Shown: piece after piece, positions 1-7,361 of the stretch
Layout of the letters: every line of letters starts with the position of its first letter
How positions within the stretch are numbered: position 1 is the stretch's first letter
From: Winogradskyella wichelsiae
GTDB lineage: Bacteria; Bacteroidota; Bacteroidia; Flavobacteriales; Flavobacteriaceae
Length of the DNA: 64,000 bases
Direction of reading: 5' to 3'
Assembly (NCBI RefSeq): GCF_013403925.1
Contig: NZ_JABFDJ010000001.1
Span: 496,001 to 560,000 of the forward strand
Position numbers and translations under genes: made by a program
The notes under the pieces: generated by a model
Told to the model about the DNA's origin: nothing
The model's database searches: none
Seen by the model: the letters and a program-made list of their open reading frames with translations, nothing else

Positions 1-1
1 T

Positions 2-946
2 AATACCATGGTAATTGGCAGTTATTTTGGCGAAACAGGTAGTTCTAACTACTATAAAGCCATAATTGTTTTCACCATATTGACATTAGCTTATGCTATA
101 AAAGGAGGTTTGAGTAGTTCTATTTTTACTGATGTGATTCAGATGGTATTATTCAGTATTCTACTTATAGTAATTCTGTGGAATATATTTTCTATTGAAA
201 ACTTTAGTGTTACTGATGTTGCCACTTCTGGAACATGGAGTTTTGAATTAGGTTTAAATCTTTTCTTCGCTGCCATTATTCAATCGTTTAGTTACCCGTT
301 TCACGATCCTGTTTTAACAGATAGAGCCTTTATCAGTTCGCCTAAAGTGACACGAAAAAGTTTTTTATGGGCCAGTTTATTGGGTGCCATTTGCATTATA
401 CTATTTAGCGTCATTGGTGTTTATGCGCAAACCCAAGGTTTTAAAGGACAAGCAGCCGTAGAAGTCGGAAAAGCCTTTGGTGTCGTCATCTTATTAGTCA
501 TTAATTTTATTATGATAACCTCAGCAGCATCAACATTAGATTCTACATTCTCTTCATTTTCAAAATTATTAGCCATTGATTTAGGCATGGTAAATGATAT
601 AACTTTCGGGCGTGCATCCATGGCAGCAATTGCTATTTTAGGAACTCTACCCGTTTTTTTAAATGCTGAAGTATTATCTGCCACTACCATATCTGGAACC
701 ATGGTTATAGGATTAACACCGGTTTTTATATTCTGGAATATTAAAGTTCCCAAAATCAGTTTTTATCTAAGTGTAATTTCTGGTTTAACATTTGGGTTTT
801 TACTCATTTTTGATCTGTTTCCGGAAGCTTTAATTTTTACAGAAGGAAAATATGCCGACTTGCTTTGGGTTAATATTTGGGGAATTTTGAGTTGTACTAT
901 TTTATATTTTATTCCGAAATACTTACCATCGAAAACAACGTATTAA
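2..946 (+). CDS. Sodium/solute symporter (SSS family), 5' truncated by window edge
   Basis: C-terminal 314 or so residues of an inner-membrane sodium-coupled transporter; the reading frame is open to base 2, so the first Met at position 8 is internal and the N-terminal helices lie outside the window. The protein is almost entirely hydrophobic helices. The segment SAASTLDSTFSS (around residue 174) resembles the small-residue/Ser-rich helix that forms the Na+ site in SSS proteins, and the loop FHDPVLTDRAF is typical of the family. It is followed after 60 bp by co-directional genes of an arsenosugar-type cluster, so the substrate may be linked to that pathway, but nothing in the sequence identifies it. 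Family call is firm; substrate unknown. Confidence 0.85.
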   Translation, partial: NTMVIGSYFGETGSSNYYKAIIVFTILTLAYAIKGGLSSSIFTDVIQMVLFSILLIVILWNIFSIENFSVTDVATSGTWSFELGLNLFFAAIIQSFSYPFHDPVLTDRAFISSPKVTRKSFLWASLLGAICIILFSVIGVYAQTQGFKGQAAVEVGKAFGVVILLVINFIMITSAASTLDSTFSSFSKLLAIDLGMVNDITFGRASMAAIAILGTLPVFLNAEVLSATTISGTMVIGLTPVFIFWNIKVPKISFYLSVISGLTFGFLLIFDLFPEALIFTEGKYADLLWVNIWGILSCTILYFIPKYLPSKTTY

Positions 947-984
947 AGGCAAATTCTGTTTCATAAATAACATAAGAAATAAAT

Positions 985-1002
985 TTTCACTTTAACGTGA
1001 AA
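985..1002. repeat. Small inverted repeat upstream of the phosphoesterase gene
   Basis: TTTCAC-tttaac-GTGAAA, six-base arms, lying 4 bp before the ATG at 1007 and downstream of the symporter. It could be an operator or a translational hairpin, or chance in AT-rich DNA. No family-specific operator is recognised. Confidence 0.3.
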
Positions 1003-1006
1003 TACT

Positions 1007-1834
1007 ATGAATAAAAAAATAACAAACATCGGAACCTTAACGGGTAAAGCACTACTCTTTGGTGGAGTTTACAGCAACCTTCAGGCGCTTAAAGCCTTAA
1101 TTGCCATAGCTGAATCTGAAGGTATTTCACCAGGAAATTGCATTTGCACAGGAGATATTATTGGTTATTGTGCCCAACCAGAAGAAACCATGCAAACCTT
1201 TATGAATTGGAATGCAAGGAGTATTGTTGGTAATGTAGAAATACAGTTACGAGATGATGAAGCCGATTGCGGCTGTGATTTTACAAAGGGTTCTCGTTGT
1301 GATGGGTTTTCACAACAATGGTATCCGTATGCTAAGAGCAAACTATCAAAATCGTCTTTAGATTATTTACATACGCTTCCAGATCATATAACATTCAACT
1401 ATGGGAATCAAAAGGTTTCGGTAGTACATGGTTCTTATTTTAATGTTTCTGAATTCATATTTAAATCGACGGATTGGTCAACTAAACTTCAAAATTTTAC
1501 AGCATTACAAAGTGATATTATTATTGCAGGACATTCAGGCTTACCGTTTATAGAGGAACAAAAAGACAAACTTTGGATAAATCCGGGAGTGATTGGTATG
1601 CCCGCAAATGATGGTAGTCCTGATGTTTGGTTTACAATTTTAGACGATACTACAAAACCTATACTTGCAAATTTCCGTAAGTTAGAATACAACCATATGC
1701 TCACCAACAAATTAATGTTAAACGGATTGCTACCTCAATCTTACGCAAAAACAATTGTAACTGGAATTTGGGACAATATGGAAATTTTGCCTGAAGCAGA
1801 GAAACTATTAAAAGGAAAAACAATACTATTGTAA
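1007..1834 (+). CDS. Degenerate metallophosphoesterase-fold protein of the arsenosugar-type cluster
   Basis: 275 residues, cytosolic, calcineurin-like phosphoesterase fold. The motif order of the family is visible: GGVYSNLQAL (about 19-28) replaces the usual D-x-H-G-N motif I, CTGDIIGY (about 45-52) keeps motif II Asp, GNVE (about 75) replaces GNHD/E, then VHGS and GHSG. Thus the motif I Asp and His and the motif III His are missing, so ordinary two-metal chemistry is doubtful. A Cys cluster, CGCDFTKGSRCD, follows motif III. From memory the same GG-x-YSN variant and Cys cluster recur in homologues, so this is a subfamily trait and not local decay. It sits 30 bp before the rhodanese gene in the same operon. 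Function unknown: candidate pseudo-enzyme or an enzyme with altered metal site. Confidence 0.75.
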   Translation: MNKKITNIGTLTGKALLFGGVYSNLQALKALIAIAESEGISPGNCICTGDIIGYCAQPEETMQTFMNWNARSIVGNVEIQLRDDEADCGCDFTKGSRCDGFSQQWYPYAKSKLSKSSLDYLHTLPDHITFNYGNQKVSVVHGSYFNVSEFIFKSTDWSTKLQNFTALQSDIIIAGHSGLPFIEEQKDKLWINPGVIGMPANDGSPDVWFTILDDTTKPILANFRKLEYNHMLTNKLMLNGLLPQSYAKTIVTGIWDNMEILPEAEKLLKGKTILL

Positions 1835-1864
1835 GGTTAAACTAATTATTTATACTAAAGCAAA

Positions 1865-2359
1865 ATGCAAAAACTCTTTATATTATCTTTTTTATTCATT
1901 TGCACTCTTGGATATAGCCAGGATACGCTGGTAAAGCTATTAAAAAAGTATAATAAAGAGGCGATTCCTTATGTTTCCACACAAGAATTAGCAGTTCAAA
2001 TTACAGATGCTAAAGTATTAGATGCTAGAGAACTTAATGAATATAATGTAAGCCACATAAAAAACGCATTATATGCTGGTTATAAAAATTTCGATATAAA
2101 TACAGTTAAAAAATCACTTCCAGATTCTTTACAAACCATTATTGTTTACTGCTCTATTGGTGTCCGTTCAGAAGACATTGGCGAGAAGCTCAAAGAAGCA
2201 GGCTACACCAATGTTTATAATTTATTTGGTGGTGTTTTTGAATGGAAGAACAATAATTTTCCTGTATTTAATTCCGAAGAAAAAGAAACAGAAAACGTAC
2301 ATGCTTATTCCATAGAATGGGGTAAATGGTTACAAAAAGGTATTAAAATCTATGAATAA
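1865..2359 (+). CDS. Exported single-domain rhodanese-like protein
   Basis: 164 residues. The first 19 residues (MQKLFILSFLFICTLGYSQ) are a signal peptide of the usual flavobacterial type, so the protein is periplasmic. The rest is one rhodanese homology domain: DARELNEYNVSHIKNA, then the active-site loop VYCSIGVRSED with Cys96, then GYTNVYNLFGGVFEW. Rhodaneses carry persulfide sulfur or act on oxyanions such as arsenate; here the Cys is intact. The 3' end overlaps the next gene by 8 bp, indicating translational coupling within the cluster. The exact substrate is not deducible. Confidence 0.85.
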   Translation: MQKLFILSFLFICTLGYSQDTLVKLLKKYNKEAIPYVSTQELAVQITDAKVLDARELNEYNVSHIKNALYAGYKNFDINTVKKSLPDSLQTIIVYCSIGVRSEDIGEKLKEAGYTNVYNLFGGVFEWKNNNFPVFNSEEKETENVHAYSIEWGKWLQKGIKIYE

Positions 2360-2981
2360 ATCTCTCGTAATTGTTTTTGTAAAAAACATAAAATTAGGAA
2401 CTGTAAAAACAAGACTTGCTAAAACTATTGGTGACTACGGCGCTTTTGATGTTTATACCGAATTAGTTAAAATCACAGAAAAAGCAACTGAAGCATTAGA
2501 TTTTGATAAACGCATTTATTTTTCTAATGCTGTTGTAGATACGCAATGGAAAAATGAAATTAAAATGGTTCAGAGCGGAGCAGATTTAGGTGAGCGTATG
2601 CTCAATGCTTTTAAGGAGGGCTTTGCAGATGGTTATGAGAAAATAGTACTTATTGGTTCTGATTTACCTGACATTAATTCCACTCACATTACAAAAGGAA
2701 TAAACGCTTTAAATACAAGTGAAGTTGTTTTTGGACCTGCTGAAGATGGTGGTTATTATCTAATAGGAATGTCTAAATTAAACACTTCTATTTTCACTAA
2801 TAAACCATGGAGTCAACCTAATTTATTAAAAGGTACGTTACAAGAGTTACATAAAAATAACGTTACAGTTAGTACCTTAGATATTTTAAACGATATTGAT
2901 ACTTATGAAGACCTAATTGCTTCAGCATTTTATAAATCAAACATCAAATTACAAGAAAAAATACAACAGCTCAATGATTAA
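2352..2981 (+). CDS. TIGR04282-type glycosyltransferase (DUF2064), arsenosugar-associated
   Basis: 209 residues, cytosolic GT-A-like fold of the DUF2064/TIGR04282 type: N-terminal VIVFVKNIKLGTVKTRLAKT (nucleotide-sugar binding loop), LGERMLNAF, IGSDLPDI in place of a DxD, and FGPAEDGGYYLIG near residue 130. TIGR04282 is named for its association with radical-SAM/selenodomain (ArsS) proteins and is annotated as an arsenosugar biosynthesis glycosyltransferase; it pairs with the TIGR04283 enzyme encoded at 5623-6381. It overlaps both neighbours by 8 bp. The family assignment is strong; the acceptor, presumably an arsenoriboside, is inferred from the family. Confidence 0.85.
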   Translation: MNKSLVIVFVKNIKLGTVKTRLAKTIGDYGAFDVYTELVKITEKATEALDFDKRIYFSNAVVDTQWKNEIKMVQSGADLGERMLNAFKEGFADGYEKIVLIGSDLPDINSTHITKGINALNTSEVVFGPAEDGGYYLIGMSKLNTSIFTNKPWSQPNLLKGTLQELHKNNVTVSTLDILNDIDTYEDLIASAFYKSNIKLQEKIQQLND

Positions 2982-3786
2982 ACTAATAACAGAAACCACC
3001 GAATATTTACAAAATAAAGGTTTTGACCAACCCGAAATTGGAATCATTTTAGGTACAGGTTTAGGACAGTTAGTTAATGAGATTGAAATTCTTGCCGAGG
3101 CGAGCTACAATCACATTCCTAATTTCCCGACTGCCACCGTAGAGTTTCATAAAGGCAAACTTATTTATGGCCTTTTAGAAGGTAAAAAGGTGGTTGTTAT
3201 GCAAGGTCGTTTTCATGTGTATGAAGGCTACACACTGCAAGATGTAACATTTCCTGTGAGAATTATGGAGAAGCTTGGTATTAAAACGCTATTAGTTTCT
3301 AATGCTGCTGGCGCCGTAAACTTAGATTTCAAAAAAGGGGAATTAATGCTTATTGATGATCATATCAATCTACAAGGAAGTTCACCGCTCGCTTTTAAAG
3401 GTGTATCAGAATTAGGAGAACGTTTTACAGATATGAGCGCACCTTATGACGCAGATATCAATTCTAAATTTGAAAGTATCGCAGAAGAAAATAACATTAC
3501 ATTACATAAAGGTGTTTATGCTAGTGTTGTTGGACCACAATTAGAAACACGTGCAGAATATAGAATGCTTAAAATTATAGGAGCAGATGCTGTTGGAATG
3601 AGTACAGTTCCTGAAATTATTGTAGCAAATCATCTTAACTTAAAAGTGGCTGCTGTTTCTGTTTTAACTGACGAGTGTGATCCAGAACATTTAAAACCCG
3701 TCGATATCTCTGAAATTATTGCCATGGCCGGTAAAGCAGAACCCAACATGATTAGATTGTTTAAAAAATTAATAAAAACTTTGTAA
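2974..3786 (+). CDS. Purine nucleoside phosphorylase
   Basis: 270 residues from the ATG at 2974, which overlaps the preceding gene by 8 bp; the upstream in-frame codons to 2917 lie inside that gene and do not look like PNP. Family I (trimeric) PNP features: GIILGTGLGQL (phosphate loop, near residue 23), GRFHVYEGY (His/Tyr phosphate-sugar contacts), VSNAAGAVN, VGPQLETRAEYRML, and GADAVGMSTVPEI with the purine-binding Glu/Asn region TDEC. It phosphorolyses purine nucleosides to base and ribose-1-phosphate. In this cluster a plausible substrate is the 5'-dimethylarsinoyl-deoxyadenosine made by ArsM/ArsS, from which adenine must be removed; that role is inference, since a general salvage role is equally compatible with the sequence. 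Confidence 0.92.
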   Translation: MIKLITETTEYLQNKGFDQPEIGIILGTGLGQLVNEIEILAEASYNHIPNFPTATVEFHKGKLIYGLLEGKKVVVMQGRFHVYEGYTLQDVTFPVRIMEKLGIKTLLVSNAAGAVNLDFKKGELMLIDDHINLQGSSPLAFKGVSELGERFTDMSAPYDADINSKFESIAEENNITLHKGVYASVVGPQLETRAEYRMLKIIGADAVGMSTVPEIIVANHLNLKVAAVSVLTDECDPEHLKPVDISEIIAMAGKAEPNMIRLFKKLIKTL

Positions 3787-3807
3787 GCTTAAACAGATTT
3801 TAACAAC

Positions 3808-3838
3808 AAAAGAGTAAAGAATTAAAAGCCTCTTTTTT
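3808..3838 (+). terminator. Weak hairpin with T-tract after the PNP gene
   Basis: AAAAGAG ... CTCTTTT arms (3808-3814 and 3830-3836) with a 15-nt loop followed by a short T run, 22 bp after the PNP stop and before the desaturase gene. It may attenuate rather than end the operon. Confidence 0.35.
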
Positions 3839-3847
3839 TAGACCTGA

Positions 3848-4753
3848 ATGGAAAAATACCTAGACATATTTACAAAATCTTATTCCGATTATTGGAATTA
3901 CCTCAAATATGAGCTAATTGATATTTACCATTGGGATAACTTTTTTTATGGTCTAATTCTTATTTCTGTCTTGGTATGGATTTTAGAAATTGCTTTTCCT
4001 TGGAGAAAGGAACAAGCCCTTTTTAGAAACGATTTTTGGTTAGATACATTTTACATGTTTTTCAATTTCTTTTTGTTAAACCTTATTGTCTTAATCTCTT
4101 TAACTAATACGGTTTCAGAACTATTTAATGATGTTTTAGGACTGGCAGGATTATCCGTTTCTAGCTTTCAATTATTTGATGTAGACGAATTACCAAGGTG
4201 GCTAGGTCTCTTTATCTTTTTTATAGTTTCAGATTTTGTACAATGGAATACACATCGTTTATTACATCGTTTTGAATGGCTCTGGAATTTCCACAAAGTA
4301 CATCACAGCATAAAAGAGATGGGATTTGCTGGACATTTACGTTACCACTGGATAGAACCTATAATGTACAAATCAATACTATACATCCCCATTGCTATTA
4401 TTGGTGGTTTTGATGCTCAAGATGTTGCTATTGTCCATTTCTTTAGTATTGCTGTTGGCCATCTTAATCATGCCAATTTAGGTTGGGATTACGGGATTTT
4501 AAAATATGTATTTAACAATCCTAAAATGCATATTTGGCATCATGTAAAAGAATTACCAGAAGGAGAACGTTTTGGAGTTAACTTTGGTATTACACTCAGT
4601 ATTTGGGATTATCTTTTTAAAACAGATTACATTCCGCATGACGGAAGAGATATAGAATTAGGATTTGAAGATGACGATATTTTCCCTAAAGACTTCATTA
4701 GACAATCCGTTTATCCTGCATTTTCAAAGAAACGAAAATCCAAAGCTTTATAA
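3848..4753 (+). CDS. Sterol desaturase / fatty acid hydroxylase family membrane protein
   Basis: 301 residues with about four to five membrane helices and the histidine boxes of the non-heme di-iron hydroxylase superfamily: HRLLHRFEWLW, then NFHKVHHS, GHLRYHWIEP, HLNHANLGW and MHIWHHVKE. Such enzymes hydroxylate or desaturate lipids using O2 at the inner membrane. It stands between PNP and the DUF547 gene on the same strand, 61 bp after the former and 32 bp before the latter. Its membership of the arsenosugar-type cluster raises the possibility of modifying a lipid-linked product, but this is speculation from context. Confidence 0.85.
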   Translation: MEKYLDIFTKSYSDYWNYLKYELIDIYHWDNFFYGLILISVLVWILEIAFPWRKEQALFRNDFWLDTFYMFFNFFLLNLIVLISLTNTVSELFNDVLGLAGLSVSSFQLFDVDELPRWLGLFIFFIVSDFVQWNTHRLLHRFEWLWNFHKVHHSIKEMGFAGHLRYHWIEPIMYKSILYIPIAIIGGFDAQDVAIVHFFSIAVGHLNHANLGWDYGILKYVFNNPKMHIWHHVKELPEGERFGVNFGITLSIWDYLFKTDYIPHDGRDIELGFEDDDIFPKDFIRQSVYPAFSKKRKSKAL

Positions 4754-4785
4754 TAGCTTTCTTATACCATTAAACACATTTATAT

Positions 4786-5589
4786 ATGAAATATTTTCCT
4801 GCTTTAATAGTTAGTATCCTTCTTGCTTCATCTTGCTTTGGAGCACAAAACATTAGTCAAAAAAATTCTGTCGAAATCAATTTAGACGAAAATGGAATCA
4901 TAAGTAATAATGGATTTACTAAAAACACAGAAATCACTCATTATAAAACCTTTGACCATTCAACTTTTAATGATTTACTTCAGAAATTTGTTTCAGCTGA
5001 CGGAAATGTCGATTACAAAGGTCTAAAGAGTAACTATAAAACACTTCAAAGTTATATTGAACTATTAAAAACCAATCAGCCTAAGGACGATTGGACTAAG
5101 AATGATAAACTAGCTTATTGGATTAATGCTTACAACGCTTTAACAATAGATTTAATCTTAAAAAATTATCCTATAAAAAGCATAAAGGACATTAAGGACC
5201 CTTGGGATCAGCGCCTTTGGAAACTCGGAACTACTTGGCAAAATCTAAATGATATAGAGCACAAAATACTTAGAAGCATGAACGAACCAAGAATTCATTT
5301 TGCTATTGTGTGTGCTTCAATATCATGTCCTAAATTACAAAATACAGCTTTTACAGCTTCAAAATTAGAAGATCAATTAACTAATGCCACCAAAGAGTTT
5401 TTAGCCGACACTACAAAAAATGAACTTTCCGAAGAACAGATAAAAATCTCTAGAATCTTTAAATGGTTTAAAAAGGATTTTGAAACTAATGGAAGTTTAA
5501 TTGATTTTCTTAATCAATATTCTGATGTGAAAATTTCAAATTCAGCTAAAAAAAGTTTTAAAGATTACGATTGGAATTTAAATGAATAA
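4786..5589 (+). CDS. DUF547 domain protein, probably lipoprotein
   Basis: 267 residues. The N-terminus is a hydrophobic export signal ending ILLASSC, so Cys17 may be lipidated; simple cleavage after FGA is the alternative. Residues from about 60 onward form a DUF547 domain: KLAYWINAYNALTIDLIL, then IHFAIVCASISCPKL and a C-terminal region with ISRIFKWFKKDF. DUF547 has no established catalytic function. DUF547 genes recur near arsenosugar-associated glycosyltransferases, and this one lies 33 bp before the TIGR04283 enzyme. Family call is firm, role unknown. Confidence 0.85.
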   Translation: MKYFPALIVSILLASSCFGAQNISQKNSVEINLDENGIISNNGFTKNTEITHYKTFDHSTFNDLLQKFVSADGNVDYKGLKSNYKTLQSYIELLKTNQPKDDWTKNDKLAYWINAYNALTIDLILKNYPIKSIKDIKDPWDQRLWKLGTTWQNLNDIEHKILRSMNEPRIHFAIVCASISCPKLQNTAFTASKLEDQLTNATKEFLADTTKNELSEEQIKISRIFKWFKKDFETNGSLIDFLNQYSDVKISNSAKKSFKDYDWNLNE

Positions 5590-5622
5590 AACTATTTCTA
5601 TTTGTTTTACGTAAGTAGATAT

Positions 5623-6381
5623 ATGATAAGTATAATTATTCCGGTATTTAACGAGGCACAGACCATAGGCTTATTATTACAACACCTTACAACTAACTCA
5701 ACAGCTACAAATATTGTTGACATAACAATTGTTGATGGAGGAAGCACAGATGGTACTGAAGATATTATTACTAAATTTATTAGTTCTAAAAGTGCGAAAC
5801 CCAAGGTGATTCCGCTTGATACCGATTTCATAAAAAAAAACTTCTCTCAAACTGGGATAAATTTAATTCGTTCAGAAAAAGGAAGAGCTAAGCAAATGAA
5901 TTCTGGCGCAAAACGTGCTAAAGGAGATATTTTATATTTTCTACATGCAGATTCTTATCCACCTCAAAATTTTGATCAACTTATAATTAACGAAGTTAAA
6001 AAAGGGAATGAAGCAGGTTGTTTTAGAATGCAATTCGACAGCAATCATTGGTGGCTTAGGTTAGCGAGTTGGCTAACACAGTTTAATTGGCGCGTTAGCA
6101 GAGGAGGTGACCAAAGTCAGTTTATAACCGTAGCACTATTTAATAAAATTGGAGGTTATAATGAAAGCTATATTATTTACGAAGATAACATATTGATTAA
6201 TGAATTGTACGCTCGTAATCAATTTACAGTGATCAATAAAAAACTAACAACCTCAGCAAGACTTTACCGTAAACATGGTATTTGGAAAGTGCAATATCAC
6301 TTTTGGACCATTTATGTAAAGAAATGGTTTGGTGCTTCTGCCGATGATCTAGTAACTTATTATAAGAAAAACATCTGCTAA
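5623..6381 (+). CDS. TIGR04283-type family 2 glycosyltransferase, arsenosugar-associated
   Basis: 252 residues from the ATG at 5623 (MISIIIPVFNE); an in-frame TTG at 5602 would add seven unlike residues and is rejected. GT-A fold: IIPVFNEAQTI, IVDGGSTDGTED, the TIGR04283 signature GRAKQMNSGAKRAKGD, LYFLHADSYPP (DxD-like HAD), and RGGDQSQFI...GGYNESYIIYEDN. The family is annotated as arsenosugar biosynthesis glycosyltransferase and normally occurs with ArsM, ArsS and TIGR04282. It is the last gene of the cluster and converges on the phosphatase gene at 6389. Confidence 0.88.
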   Translation: MISIIIPVFNEAQTIGLLLQHLTTNSTATNIVDITIVDGGSTDGTEDIITKFISSKSAKPKVIPLDTDFIKKNFSQTGINLIRSEKGRAKQMNSGAKRAKGDILYFLHADSYPPQNFDQLIINEVKKGNEAGCFRMQFDSNHWWLRLASWLTQFNWRVSRGGDQSQFITVALFNKIGGYNESYIIYEDNILINELYARNQFTVINKKLTTSARLYRKHGIWKVQYHFWTIYVKKWFGASADDLVTYYKKNIC

Positions 6382-6388
6382 GCACAAT

Positions 6389-7123
6389 TCACTTTTTCCG
6401 ATTTCGTCCTAATTCATGAGGGTACAAATCCATAACTTTATCACTTTGAAAAATCGCTTTGGTTTCAATATTGATTGCAGATAATTTCCCTTTAAAAGTT
6501 GCTCCTGTATCTACATTCCAGATATTAGCACAATTCATAGGTTTATCTTCGTCGAAATTAGTTGTTGGTGTGTGACCAATATAAATTTCTTTATAATGTT
6601 TTAAGCGATTAGGATAAAGTACTGAATCCTTATTTAGATTCTTATCTAAAGTTAATGCCATTTCCCATAATGTTCTGTCAAAATAGAAGTTTTCGGTGTG
6701 CAATTCATGCTCTACACCTTTCATTGAAGAAAAACCTGCATGAAGAAATAATCGATTTTCAGAATCTATATGATATAATTTTAATGCTTCAAAAAAATGA
6801 AGATGCATCTCTTTTTCACCATCAGAAAAATCTTGATAACTTTCAATGGTTTCTTTTCCACCATTTTTAAACCAAATATCATTCACCTCATCTGAAGCTA
6901 ACCATTTTTCACACCAAACATCATGGTTTCCTTTAATAAAAACACATTTATTTGTTTTAGACAAATCAATTAAACAGGTAATTACCTGTGCCGCTTCGCT
7001 CCAGCCATCCACGTAATCTCCAAGAAAAATTAACGTATCTTCAGGTGTTATATTCGCTCTTTCTAAGAGTTGAGTTAATCCTTTCAATCCACCATGTATA
7101 TCACCAACTGCTAACGTTCTCAT
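6389..7123 (-). CDS. PPP-family serine/threonine-type phosphatase
   Basis: 244 residues, cytosolic. All metal-binding motifs of the PPP/bis(5'-nucleosyl)-tetraphosphatase-like family are intact: GDIHGG (8-13), LGDYVDGW (motif II, about 34-41), IKGNHDVW (motif III), then LHAGFSS and IGHTP. Unlike the phosphoesterase at 1007 it should be active. It could dephosphorylate proteins or small molecules. Transcribed alone, convergent with the arsenosugar-type cluster (7 bp gap), from a promoter element at 7141-7148. Confidence 0.88.
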   Translation of the reverse strand: MRTLAVGDIHGGLKGLTQLLERANITPEDTLIFLGDYVDGWSEAAQVITCLIDLSKTNKCVFIKGNHDVWCEKWLASDEVNDIWFKNGGKETIESYQDFSDGEKEMHLHFFEALKLYHIDSENRLFLHAGFSSMKGVEHELHTENFYFDRTLWEMALTLDKNLNKDSVLYPNRLKHYKEIYIGHTPTTNFDEDKPMNCANIWNVDTGATFKGKLSAINIETKAIFQSDKVMDLYPHELGRNRKK

Positions 7124-7140
7124 ACTCTTCTATTTTTTTT

Positions 7141-7148
7141 CAAAGCTA
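7141..7148 (-). promoter_or_regulatory. TAnnTTTG -7 promoter element for the PPP phosphatase
   Basis: TAGCTTTG on the minus strand, ending 17 bp before the ATG at 7123. It matches the Bacteroidota -7 consensus. No clear -33 TTG is seen. Confidence 0.45.
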
Positions 7149-7181
7149 AAGTTAAATTTATACATAAAGGTTGTCTTATAA

Positions 7182-7313
7182 TTAATTCTCTATTTATCTT
7201 TAGTCACACCAGAACGCCTCAACAAATATGATCCTGATTTTTGGAAAGGCTCCAATATTATAGAACCTAATAAAGCCATCAAAGATTTTAAAGCACTTGA
7301 AAGTGATGATTAA
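7182..7313 (+). pseudogene. C-terminal remnant of a lost gene
   Basis: An open frame with no start codon runs to the TAA at 7311-7313. From about 7206 it reads as a protein tail rather than random AT-rich DNA: TPERLNKYDPDFWKGSNII followed by EPNKAIKDFKALESDD. The acidic end, the YDPDFWKGxN motif and codon use look like the C-terminus of a larger flavobacterial protein. I am reminded of carboxypeptidase-regulatory-domain outer-membrane proteins, but cannot confirm this. The upstream body is absent: the phosphatase promoter begins at 7148. A stable hairpin follows at 7328-7361. Confidence 0.5.
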
Positions 7314-7327
7314 GATCATTTAATATA

Positions 7328-7361
7328 GCGTAAGCTCAATTTATATTAATTGAACTTACGC
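7328..7361. terminator. Strong hairpin between the remnant and the GH113-like gene
   Basis: Arms GCGTAAGCTCAATT and AATTGAACTTACGC with one mismatch and a 6-nt loop, overlapping the stop codon of the gene at 7346. There is little T-tract on either side, so it is a transcript-end hairpin rather than a classical terminator. Confidence 0.5.
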
